From Eutreptiella sp. 'Long Island Sound 2002' (lineage: Eukaryota > Euglenozoa > Euglenophyceae > Eutreptiales > Eutreptiaceae), in the NCBI GenBank assembly GCA_964036045.1, contig OZ038382.1:43974090-44038089 (forward strand): a stretch of DNA of 64,000 nucleotides. The letters run 5' to 3'. The notes below the pieces were generated by a model. That model did no database searches. It was not told where the DNA came from and saw only the letters and a list, made by a program, of their open reading frames with translations. A program made the translations under genes and the position numbers. Below are positions 10,127 to 19,600 of this stretch, piece after piece (the stretch's first letter is position 1; every line of letters begins with the position of its first letter).

Positions 10127-10137
10127 CCCCCCTCCTT
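10127..10137 (-). promoter_or_regulatory. Polypurine tract
   Basis: On the minus strand this reads AAGGAGGGGGG and is followed directly by the TG that opens the 3' LTR (10126). Position and composition are those of the primer for plus-strand DNA synthesis in LTR elements. It fixes the inner edge of the 3' LTR and the direction of the element. Confidence 0.9.
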
Positions 10138-11619
10138 AGAGCAAACCCTGGGGGGGCTCGATAACATCACGCATGGCAGCGGGTACCCAGGACCACTTCC
10201 TGAAGGGGGGGGGGGGGTGTCACATCCTCACTTCAGTAAGTCACAGTAAGATAGGTATTCCACAGTGGGATAGGTATGCTGCTGTAACAGCTCGTAGCAC
10301 ATGTATAGTATCAAGTATCAAGTCCCGGGTCCTGGCGGCGATTGTTCGGCATCCAAAGGACCCGTTAACCCATACCAGGCGCACCGGGTGCCGGCTGCTA
10401 CGGTCACCACCACAGTGGCAGTGGCATACACGGCCAACATAGGCGTCACACGACGGCCGAGGTGGCCCCACAAGTCGAGAGCGACCACAAAGATCCATCA
10501 GGCTACCCCAAGCTTCCCAAGGCCCGCCGACTGGGGAGAGTCCCCACGGGTCCTTCCTCGGGCGCACCATGTCCATATCCATACGACGCGAGTCCAGAGT
10601 GCCATAGTCGAACTCCTTACGAACCCCAAATCGTAAGGGAACTCCTCCTGAAGGGATCGGGCATCAAGGCCGTCTTTTCCCTCGCCCTACTACCACGAAG
10701 CGTGGCCATACATGAGGGAGTCCTCATGCAGTGTGGGCGGAGGCGTCGACTCCTCAAACCACCAGTTTCCCAGGCAGACTGACCGAGGTCAGGAGCACCG
10801 GAGGCCGCCATCCGAATGCAAGTGCGTCTGCAAATCGGTAGGCTCACACTGGGACTGACAGTGGCGGACCGCTGGGAGTGTAGTCAGGCAACTGGGCTTC
10901 CCGCCTGGCGCCATCTGGATCTCCACACATCACAGCGAATAGGGCAACACGGTATCACGGGCACTCAAACAGTAGAATCTGTATTCAAGTACTGGTCCAG
11001 GCTGGACCAGGCTGTAAGGATATGTACACGGCGACTCAAGGCGCCTCTGTATCCCGATTCGTGGTGAAAAACAGTCCATCCCTCAGCGATGGGCTGATGA
11101 CACTTAACATACAGATGCACATATCCTGGAGGGCAGAAAAGCAAGCAACAATTTGGGTAAACAGGCGTGTAAACACACTCAGAACAGAGTGCCAAACCAC
11201 GCCACGGTCAGGATAAGGCAAATGCAGGAGGATGGACAGGATAACGCCTGAGTTCAGGCATATATAGTCTCGAGACACACGTCGACTGGTCTGGATTCCG
11301 CAAATGCCATGGAACCAGACCACACACCAAAAAATCGCAATGCCGATGACAGCGGCATCCGTTGCGCAACGTCGTATGGGCTTCAAGGCCCCAAGAGCTC
11401 AGAATTATGAAGGTCAGTCGCCCTACCTGGTTTCCCAAGGATTCAGCAGGGGGGGGAGTGACGAGTAGAAGAAGAGAGGGGCCATCCTCCTCTGGATACA
11501 GCAGGGGGGGGTATATGGCCGCTCTGTCACCAAAAGATGGAAGAGAGCAAGCAAGTAAGGGACGATTCGTCGGCCTCACAAGCGCTCATAACACATCAGG
11601 GGAGAGCTCAGGGCGCTGA
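10138..11619 (-). other. Non-coding tail between pol and the polypurine tract
   Basis: 1,482 bp with no recognisable gene. The longest sense-strand frames are 113-123 codons (10241-10582, 11036-11386, 11208-11579) and match nothing I know; there is no env-like protein with signal peptide and membrane anchor. On the plus strand there are long G-runs (G13 at 10205-10217, and runs near 10148, 11447 and 11503), which are C-runs in the element transcript. A short direct repeat with a 19-bp step lies at 10242-10278. A long 3' untranslated tail is common in large plant and algal Ty3/gypsy elements. Confidence 0.6.
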
Positions 11620-14600
11620 TCAGGCACCCCTGGCTGCAATCGCCCGGGTGAGTGCTGCCAAGTCCGAAACGTGGATCTTGGTCTTGTGTTTGCGGATGTA
11701 CTCCATGAAGGGAGTATTGACCCGCGGCACGAATGAGGAGACGGGTTCCCAGGTGTCGTGGGACGGCCCATAGCCTCGCCAACGAACCTTGAACTCCAGA
11801 CCTCCGGGTGCCGAGGCCTTCGGACGCTGAGCCAGGATCTTCTCGACAGTATAGTCGTCCTGCTCAGCATAGTCGTCGTCCGAGTCGGCCTCATGTTTGG
11901 CGTAGTCCAGGGACACATGACGGCCACGGAGGTCGGGTTCCCGCACACGGAGTTGACTCTCGTGGCGCTCCCGGAACTGTCCGTGACCCACCTTGATGCG
12001 GTAGGTGTCCTCACCAATCCTGCGGACCACCTCGCCGGGTGTGAACCAGGTCTTGGTGCGGTGGGTGCCCATGGGGCGGGGTCTGATCACCCACACCGGG
12101 TCTCCCACCCTGAACTTTTGCGCTGTCGAGCTCGGGTCGGACTTCTGACGCTCAGCATGCTCCTTCTCAAGCTGCTGGCGGATGTCCCGCGCCGTTTGCT
12201 CTTGCCGCGCGAAGAACTCCTTGGCATCCATAGCCATGCCATCACCAGACAAGGGAAGTCCCCTACCCAGGGGGTCCCTGCCAAACAGAATCTGGTGAGG
12301 GGACAAACCGCCCGGAGTGGGGGTGTCATGATGGGCCTTCAGAGCAGGCCACATCTCCTCGAACCAGTTCCGCCGTGGATTGGTGATGTGGATCTTGCGC
12401 AGCTTCTCGAACAGCTGCCGTCCAGCCACTTCAGCACGGCCGTTAGACCGGCTGAGATAGGCGACGCTCTTGGCATGACGTATTCCCATGAGGGAACACA
12501 TAGCCTTGAACCAGCCGCCAGTAAACTGGGGCCCTCGGTCACTGCAAATGGTACGGGGGATGTCAAAGACGGTCAGCCAATGACGAATCATCATGACTGC
12601 CACTTCCTTGGCAAGCAACCCCTTTTTGCGTGCCGGAACGGCTACAACGTAGCCGCTGTGGCGGTCCACACAGAGAACCACACAGTCAAAGGTCTCCTTG
12701 CGAATGTGCACTTCGGGCATGGAGAAGACGTCCATGGCCACGCTCTCCATGGGCTGGTCAGGAACCGGGGTCCATTGGGGTTCCCCCTTGACGTTCCGGT
12801 TATCGGGATTGCAGGCCTGACAGACCGAGCAACCCTTCCTGACCTTCTTGATGGCGGTGTAGAGAACGATATGGTCGATCTCGAACCGACGCTGCATGTC
12901 AAGAGCTTGCTTCTTGACCCCTGGGTGCAGCATGTGGTGGTGCCAAGCTTCACACAGCTCGAGCACCCGGGACTCTGGGACTAGCAGCTTACCATTCCGG
13001 TAGAGCTTGCCATCTTCCTCAGTCAGCCCTTTTGGCCACTTCTGCCCGTCGTCAGGGTCGGTCACAGCCCTATACTCGGCCGCAAAGGCCTCAGACTTGG
13101 CGTAATCGTCGGTCCAGTCGTCCTGGAGGCAAGACTCTGGGAAGAGGTGCTTGTCGGACTCCACTCCCACAGGGGGTGCCGGACCGGGCCTTCCGCCCGC
13201 GGCACCCACAGGGGCGAGTACACTGACCGTTCTGCTCACCCTCGAAGCGAGGGGGGCATCTGCGGCCATGACGACGAAGCATTTGGCACCCTCCTCCTCC
13301 ATCAGGCGCTCCATTTCAATGATCCTCTTGGCTTCAGCGGTCTCAGCCTCATCGCCATGGGCAGAGATATCCTGCATGCCCTTGCTGGCGGGATAGGCCC
13401 ACCTACTGAGACAGTCCGCCACGGTGTTATCCTTTCCAGGAATATAAACAACCGTAAGGTCGAACTTGGCCAAGGTCTCGTGCCATCTTGCCCGTCGGGA
13501 GGCGGGACCTGAGGGGGTGTCCACGTGCTCCTTGTGCCACGACTGCAGACTCTGATGGTCGGTGCAGACGGTGACGGGATGGAGGGCTATGTACCCAGCC
13601 CATTTCCTGAGAGCCATGACGATGGCATACGCCTCCTTTTCACGGGGCGTCCACGTCCGTCTCTGGCCTTCCGCCAGGACTCGGCTCCAGAAGGCCACGG
13701 GCACGTGCCTCCCATCGTCAAGCACTTGCTCCAACACAGCCCCAATGGCGTAGTCGGAAGCGTCGGTGCGCAGGACGAACCCTCGGTCGGGATCCACGAG
13801 GTGCAGACCCACTGCGGATAGCAGCGCCTGCTTCATCCCCTCAAAGGCACGGTCGGACTCTTCAGTCCAGACCAGAGCCTTCTTGGACCCCTTCTTGGTC
13901 TCCTCTCGGTTGCCCTTGAGCATGGTCGTCATGGGGGCTGCATACTCGGCATACATCTTGATATACCCCGAGTAGTAATTGCAGAACCCCAGATACGCCC
14001 GTAGCTCAGAGACCGTTTTGGGCTTTTCCCAGTGCTCCATCGCAGCCACCTTGCCAGGTATGGGCTTTCGCTGCCCGTTCCCGACTACGTGGCCAGCGAA
14101 GACCACCTCGCTTACCGCAATGGTGGCCTTGTCACTGCTGCCCGTGAGTTTGTGCCGAACCAGAAGGTCCAGCACTCGAGTGACGTCCCTCTCGTGTGCC
14201 TCCAGGAGCTCCTTGTAGCTCATGCTGGGGTCCCCGGACGCGATGATCACGTCGTCCACGAAGGGGTCCGCACAGTCGCGCACCGGCTCAAGCAGGTTCT
14301 CCAGCATCCGCTGAAAAGCCGCATTGCCGTTGGTAACGCCCATGGGCATCACCTTCCACTGGAGAGGTCCAAGTGGGGTGCTCATGGCTGTGCAGGCACG
14401 GGACTCCTCGGCGAGAGGCATCTGATGATAACCATGTTTCAGGTCAATCACCGTGAAGATCCTCCGCCGGTGTTGTTTTTGCAGCATATCCTCAATGAGG
14501 GGCAGCGTATAGCTGTCGTGCTGCGTTTGGGCGTTCAGGCCGCGGTAGTCGACCACGAGCCGCCACTCACCGGCAACCTTCTTGGGGACGACGAAGCAAG

Positions 14601-15561
14601 GAGAGGCCCATTCGGAGTGGCACGGCTCAAGCCAGCCTCTCTGGATGAAGTCACGGAGGATCTTCCCCATGGCCTCTTTCCTCTCGCCCCTTAGGGCAAA
14701 CTCCCGGTGACGATACACACGGGGGTCCTGCTTCAGTCGTATCTTGGCCTCGCCATACGGTCCACGCACCGGTGGGGGGAACACAGGCTTTCCGCTGAAG
14801 AAGGTCTCGCCATACTTCCGCTTCAGCCTGGCCCTCAACGCCTGGATCTTGGGGCAGTCATCGGACTCCGCCTTGGCTTTTCCGGGCACTTGAACCACGG
14901 AGCTTACTTGAGGGGTAGCTACTCCGCTCGCTTTCGGCTCAGGTGGTCTTCCCAGGTGGCCCAAAGGGCCATCTCTGGTTTTGCCTCGGAACAGATCGCC
15001 GTAGGTGGGTGGGTTACCGCCGGGCGGCTCGTCTTGGCTGGACATGTGATCCAGCACCCTCTGTACGAAGGTGTCCCCATCATAGGAACCAGAGACGATT
15101 GAGTCCACTTCCCACCAGGCTTTGTCCTGGCCTTTGCCCTCACGCTGGTTTCCCCAGTCGTGAAAGGGCTGATCCATATACCCCTGAACCAGATCCCACT
15201 CCTCTTCAGTGAGGGGGTCTTCGGAGTCTGATTCTTCGATGTCAACAGGGGGAACCGCGAAGCATTGCCGCCATGGCTCTGCTATGATGCGGTTGACACA
15301 CACGAAGTCCGTGGTGTCGGCCTGATCAAGGCCCCCATCCACATAGTGGAATTCTGTTGGCCATCTCTGGGGCGGCATGGGCTGTCCCTTAGCGTCCTGA
15401 TAGACACTCTCTCCAGCCGGTAGGACGACCTTGTTCAAGGTCATGTTGTTCAATGAGGCTACCCAATGTCGGGTACTTTCCTCCTCGGTGCATCCCATAG
15501 GAACAACCAGCACTGCCTTGGAGCGGTCCTTGCGAATCTTCGCTATCGCTCTTGGAATGTC
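11620..15561 (-). CDS. pol: Pol: reverse transcriptase, RNase H, integrase, chromodomain
   Basis: Open from the codon after the TAA at 15562-15564 to a TGA at 11620-11622. The first ATG in it is at 15498. Residues are counted from the GTG at 15513. RT has VDYRGLN (321-327), the first catalytic Asp 357 in VIDLKHGY, and the FVDD box (418-421; YVDD with Phe in place of Tyr). RNase H has Asp584, Glu627, Asp652 and Asp700. Integrase has a His-His...Cys-Cys zinc region (about 859-898) and the DDE triad Asp928, Asp992, Glu1028, with 35 residues between the last two as in the family. A GPY/F-like region follows (about 1133-1190). A chromodomain (about 1221-1275) carries aromatic Tyr1221, Trp1245 and Trp1255. 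The part before RT (1-250) begins with the end of the unusual domain shared with the protease segment. Everything looks intact. It lies in the same frame as protease and gag, so it is probably made as part of one polyprotein. Confidence 0.95.
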   Translation of the reverse strand, partial: DIPRAIAKIRKDRSKAVLVVPMGCTEEESTRHWVASLNNMTLNKVVLPAGESVYQDAKGQPMPPQRWPTEFHYVDGGLDQADTTDFVCVNRIIAEPWRQCFAVPPVDIEESDSEDPLTEEEWDLVQGYMDQPFHDWGNQREGKGQDKAWWEVDSIVSGSYDGDTFVQRVLDHMSSQDEPPGGNPPTYGDLFRGKTRDGPLGHLGRPPEPKASGVATPQVSSVVQVPGKAKAESDDCPKIQALRARLKRKYGETFFSGKPVFPPPVRGPYGEAKIRLKQDPRVYRHREFALRGERKEAMGKILRDFIQRGWLEPCHSEWASPCFVVPKKVAGEWRLVVDYRGLNAQTQHDSYTLPLIEDMLQKQHRRRIFTVIDLKHGYHQMPLAEESRACTAMSTPLGPLQWKVMPMGVTNGNAAFQRMLENLLEPVRDCADPFVDDVIIASGDPSMSYKELLEAHERDVTRVLDLLVRHKLTGSSDKATIAVSEVVFAGHVVGNGQRKPIPGKVAAMEHWEKPKTVSELRAYLGFCNYYSGYIKMYAEYAAPMTTMLKGNREETKKGSKKALVWTEESDRAFEGMKQALLSAVGLHLVDPDRGFVLRTDASDYAIGAVLEQVLDDGRHVPVAFWSRVLAEGQRRTWTPREKEAYAIVMALRKWAGYIALHPVTVCTDHQSLQSWHKEHVDTPSGPASRRARWHETLAKFDLTVVYIPGKDNTVADCLSRWAYPASKGMQDISAHGDEAETAEAKRIIEMERLMEEEGAKCFVVMAADAPLASRVSRTVSVLAPVGAAGGRPGPAPPVGVESDKHLFPESCLQDDWTDDYAKSEAFAAEYRAVTDPDDGQKWPKGLTEEDGKLYRNGKLLVPESRVLELCEAWHHHMLHPGVKKQALDMQRRFEIDHIVLYTAIKKVRKGCSVCQACNPDNRNVKGEPQWTPVPDQPMESVAMDVFSMPEVHIRKETFDCVVLCVDRHSGYVVAVPARKKGLLAKEVAVMMIRHWLTVFDIPRTICSDRGPQFTGGWFKAMCSLMGIRHAKSVAYLSRSNGRAEVAGRQLFEKLRKIHITNPRRNWFEEMWPALKAHHDTPTPGGLSPHQILFGRDPLGRGLPLSGDGMAMDAKEFFARQEQTARDIRQQLEKEHAERQKSDPSSTAQKFRVGDPVWVIRPRPMGTHRTKTWFTPGEVVRRIGEDTYRIKVGHGQFRERHESQLRVREPDLRGRHVSLDYAKHEADSDDDYAEQDDYTVEKILAQRPKASAPGGLEFKVRWRGYGPSHDTWEPVSSFVPRVNTPFMEYIRKHKTKIHVSDLAALTRAIAARGA

Positions 15562-15564
15562 TTA
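15562..15564 (-). other. In-frame TAA between protease and pol
   Basis: Context on the minus strand is CGT TAA GAC. The frame continues open on both sides. It falls inside what looks like one domain (see the protease entry), so a nonsense change (for example one C-to-T step from CAA) or a reassigned codon fits better than a functional end. The next base is G, which is not a known strong readthrough context. Confidence 0.8.
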
Positions 15565-16641
15565 ACGGGGGCAATGGATCCACATCAATCCCTGATGCGG
15601 ACCCCAGTGCTTCTTCCACGCGGAGTCCTGGGCGCTCCAGTACTTCTCACATACCCGCAGATGGGCGGAGGTTCCTGAAGAGAACGCATCCAGGGCCAGA
15701 TCCGACGCTCCCAGGTCCGCAACCACTCGGTTCGCCACTTCCGGCCTTACGCCGTACTCCTGATTCGCTGGCCCAGTGGGCTCAGTGTCCAGCGCGGCCA
15801 CTTCGAGCTGATTGCGTTCGGGGTGGATCCATTGGCATTCCACATGGTGCTCAGGTGACGAAAGCCACGAGAGTTGGTCGTCCTGGTACAGGGTCATGGA
15901 AGCCTGGGCCGGGAGGACGCCGGAGTCCGTCTCCATCATGAAGTCGTACCCGACGATCATGTCCCATTCCATCTCGGCCTCGTAGAAGCTACCGTGCAGG
16001 AGGATTTCCTTGCCGAGGTCTGGGCGGCTCAGCTCACGATGGTTCACGAACTGCAGCCCAATGGCCGCTTCCTTCGTGCCTCCCACCATGTACTGGCCGT
16101 TCGCCACCTTCAGCCTGACAGGCTTCCGACTGTCGGTCAGACACTCTGGTGGAAGTAGGCCAGCCTTGACCAAGCTGACTTGAGCTCCCGTGTCGACCAA
16201 CACGTCGAAAACCTTTTCCACTTCCCCGCATAAGGCCCGGACCTTAAGATGCAACTGCCGCTCGCGACCGACACGGCGCACGGCGTGCAAACTCAGGATC
16301 TCCGGCCGTTCCAGAAGCTCCACAAGCGACTGGTGCAGGTCGTGGACAATGGGCTCAGGCTGCCCATCTGCAGCATCCAGCTGCGGTCCGGGTGATCCTC
16401 CGATACTCTCGGATAGATCCTGTAGTACATCAAACACGTTCTTGGTCGCGAAGGACGGACGGGTGCAAGGGTTCGTGCCTTCACTTGCCCTCACCCTGCC
16501 TCCGCGACTGGGCGCCAGACCGGGCCTTCCGCCCGCGGCAGTCCCCTTGTGTTTACCGACTCCCGACAGGGATGGTTCGGCGCTTCCCACGTCACCATCC
16601 TGCGACCGCCCTAGCTGGGGCCCTTGGCTGCAGGGGCTCCG
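15562..16641 (-). CDS. pro: Aspartic protease segment with a C-terminal unknown domain
   Basis: Open frame directly following the gag TAG, in the same frame as gag. Residues are counted from a GTG at 16590. The retropepsin motif VLVDTGAQVSLV has Asp133-Thr-Gly, and the second conserved protease strand appears as IVGYDFM (212-218). Like other LTR-element proteases it would act as a dimer to cut the Gag-Pol polyprotein. No ATG lies near its start, so independent initiation is unlikely and translation through the gag stop is the natural model. Residues 290-342 (DLGASDLALDAF ... GLMWIHCPR) and the first 50 residues of pol resemble the segment of some protist and DIRS-like elements around a W-x-NPP methyltransferase-like motif. 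Here that motif is degenerate (WIHCPR). I infer this from pattern memory only. Confidence 0.88.
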   Translation of the reverse strand, partial: RSPCSQGPQLGRSQDGDVGSAEPSLSGVGKHKGTAAGGRPGLAPSRGGRVRASEGTNPCTRPSFATKNVFDVLQDLSESIGGSPGPQLDAADGQPEPIVHDLHQSLVELLERPEILSLHAVRRVGRERQLHLKVRALCGEVEKVFDVLVDTGAQVSLVKAGLLPPECLTDSRKPVRLKVANGQYMVGGTKEAAIGLQFVNHRELSRPDLGKEILLHGSFYEAEMEWDMIVGYDFMMETDSGVLPAQASMTLYQDDQLSWLSSPEHHVECQWIHPERNQLEVAALDTEPTGPANQEYGVRPEVANRVVADLGASDLALDAFSSGTSAHLRVCEKYWSAQDSAWKKHWGPHQGLMWIHCPR

Positions 16642-16644
16642 CTA
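16642..16644 (-). other. In-frame TAG at the end of gag, followed by CGG
   Basis: Minus-strand context is CCC TAG CGG. CGG directly after a stop is a known leaky context in several RNA viruses, and suppression of a stop between gag and pol is an established strategy in retroelements. The frame stays open for 359 codons beyond it. Readthrough at a low rate would make Gag in excess over Gag-Pro-Pol. Confidence 0.7.
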
Positions 16645-19600
16645 GGGGGCGTCGGTTGTGGAAGAGGGGGTGTTCTCCTCGGCCTCAACGTCGTTGACGC
16701 CCTTCTTTCTTCCCCCTTTACCTCCTCCTTTACCCTTGTTCTTGTCCTTGTCCTTGTTCTGGTCATTCTGGTTGTTCTCCTTGTTCTTGTTATCCGACCT
16801 GGGGACCCAGTTCCGCTTGATCTCCTGGATCTCCTTGGCCAACTCGGTTCCCACCGACGACATCAGCTTGGCCAGCTCGTCCTTGTCCACCTCCATCTTG
16901 GCTTCCCGGATACCCGCGGGCGCACGCTTCTTCGACCCGTGCGCCTTCTTGTAAGCCTCCGTGTCGGCCTTGTGGACGGGGCATGTTCGGTGGTCATGGT
17001 TGAAGCCTTTCTTCCTCCCATAACACACGAAACAGCCCTGAGGGTGAGCTCGTACGAACTCCCCAAAGGACAGCGGAGGGTCGCCAATACGGCGAGGGTC
17101 CCTCTTCTCCTGCTTCTTCCAACCTGGCTGCAGGGGCTTCCAGTTTGCTGGCTTGGTCCCCGCGCTCAGGTTCTTGGCCACGAAGGCACACACGGCCATT
17201 TCGGCGGGCTCATCGTCGTCGTCATCGTCGACGAGAGTCTCATCGCCGCCGGCTCCCGCTGGGTCCATGGCAGATTCCCCGCCAGGCCCCTCGCCAACGT
17301 AGTTGACGTCGCGGTCGCCAGGCCTCAACCCGCGGGTGTGGTGGAGGTTTCGGTACTCCTTGAGTACTTCCTCGCCAACCCACTCCAGGATCTCGTCGCA
17401 GCTCATCCGCGCCGGGATGGGCTGCAGACGGATGGTCTGGCCGCTCAACTCACAGTCGTCAAGGCGCCAAATCGCGGTCTTCTCGCGATCGCCCGAGACG
17501 GTGATGAGAAGAGCGTTCCGCAGGGAGTGCCGTTTGACATCCCGGGCCACGTTCTTCTTCGCCCAACTCACCACGTTCGTATGATACTCCTTGGGGAGCA
17601 TCATCTTGACCGTGTGGTTGGACTTGGCCCGCTTGGATTCCTCCTTGGTGACCCTCTTGATCCATGCTTCCGGCAGCATGGAGAGCAGGCGAGCCTGCTC
17701 GTCACCCTCGTTCCAATCCTCCACGTTGCGGCGGAAGAGGGTGTATTTCCCTCGGAAGTCCCGCCACTCTCGTAGGCGGATCTCCCGTCCATCATGCTCA
17801 AGCTTGACGGACTTCCAGCGCTTGGCAGCCACCTGCGGAGCGTCCACCCGCTCCTGCTCGTTGAGCCACTTCTTGGCGTCCCTGAGGGTCTTGATTTTCC
17901 CCTCCTTGGTCGCCACGAAGTATAGCTCGCCGAGCACTTCCGGCAGGCGGTACCTGAACCGTTTGAAGACATATCTCTCCGCATCCGCGGGAGGTTGGTC
18001 TTCAGTGACGGTCAGCCCCCAATCGTCCAGCTTCTCCAAGAAGCGGTCGAGGTTGAGGGGGTTGCCATCGTACATGGGGGGCTTGATGTCCTTCAAGTCT
18101 TCCCACACGGCGGCGTCCGCGGCCTTAGAGACCATGAACGCCGGCCGCGAGGTCGACCGAGGTTCCCATCGGCCTCGCCCACGGACTCCCACGGCCGCCA
18201 CGTCCATCTCCTCCATGGAATCCCTGTGGCTACGCCGCGGTTCCTCCACGTACGCTGAACCAAAATGTTCACGCCGTACTGCATCCATGTACGCATCCTC
18301 ATCACGGCGCCGGCAGCTGCGTTCAGCGGCCTCCCGTCGTACACCACGCGGCGGGCTGATGTCGAATTCCTCCAGGTCCAGGTCCAGGTCCAGGTCCTCA
18401 CCTTCGCCGACATCCCACTCCACGTCTCCTCTGGGGACCTCATCCCTGAGTCCACCACAACGTCCTCCAGCCCTGGGGATTGGCGCCGGGGCTGTTGGCG
18501 GGCGTCGGGGGCGTACAGGCGTCCGCGGTGGAGCACGGCGGTTGTGGTAGTCCGCGCTGAGCCACTCATCGCGCCATTCCTCACTGCCACTGCCGGGCGG
18601 CACGCGCTCGTTGCGGCGGCCCGCGCTGTGGTGAGAGGGGGCGGAGAGAGAGGGGGCACTGGCGCTGGGGCGACTCCTGGGGGCTCCGCCGGGGGCGTGG
18701 GGTCTGCCTGGACCTGGTCCGGGTCCCCAGCCGTCGTCCGACGAGCCAGACTCCAGGGGTGGGTGGTCGCTGCCGACTCTCCCACGGGCTTCCAGCGCAT
18801 CCAGCCTCTCCTGCAGGCCGCTGACGACGTTGGTCAGCGACTTGGTCTCGGCCCTGGCGATGTCCAAGTCCTTCTGCGCGCGCGCGGCGACCGTGGAGAT
18901 GCGAGCCATCTCGCTCTTGCCCGTGTCTACCTCCAGCTCGAGCAACTGGACTCTCCTGCGGAGGTAGACAATCCACCGCCAGGTGGCATCCGGGACACCG
19001 TTCCCTGGTGGGTCGCCGGGGTCCCCAGGGGGTCCTCCAGGAGGGCCTCCGCCGGGTCCGCCCGGTCCAGGGGGTCCTCCCCCGCCCGGTGGTCCGCCTC
19101 CAGGGGGTCCACTTGGTGGGCGTCCTCCAGGGGGTCCTGAAGGTCCTCCGCCAGGGGGTTTCGGTGGGTCTCCGCCGGGTCGCCTCGGTGGGTCCGAGGA
19201 TGGGCGCCTCCTTGTGATGCCGAAGTCCATGTCGTCATCCTCGTCCATGTCGCCCCACCTGGGCGTTTCGGTCACGGAGGACTCGGAGCTCCGGTAGGGA
19301 GGAGGGGGATCCTCATCCTCACCTTCCATGGGGACGTCTCCGCCACTTCCGCCCGTCCAAGCCACCACTTGGCGATGTCGACGGCCTCGTTCATCCCCGT
19401 CACTGGCGGTGAAGAAGGGGTCACTGTCGTGGGGGTGCCCACCCGCTGGCCTCCGCGGCCTCTCGGGGGTCTTCCCCTTGCCCTTCCTCCGTCGACGGGC
19501 GGTGGTGCTACCGCTCCCACTGCTGCCCGTGTCCGCCTCATCCAGCTTCATCCTGGAGGAGGCGTCCCCTTCGAAAAGCCTTCGAAGGGTCTCCACTCGC

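Noticed and set aside
10205-10217. G13 run as polypurine tract
   Set aside because: It is purine on the plus strand while the element is on the minus strand, and it is not next to the LTR. The tract at 10127-10137 fits in both respects.
16624-17775. 383-codon plus-strand frame, and other long plus-strand frames at 11758-12984, 14032-14694 and 19328-20217
   Set aside because: They lie antisense to gag and pol and are low-complexity shadows of GC-rich codons.
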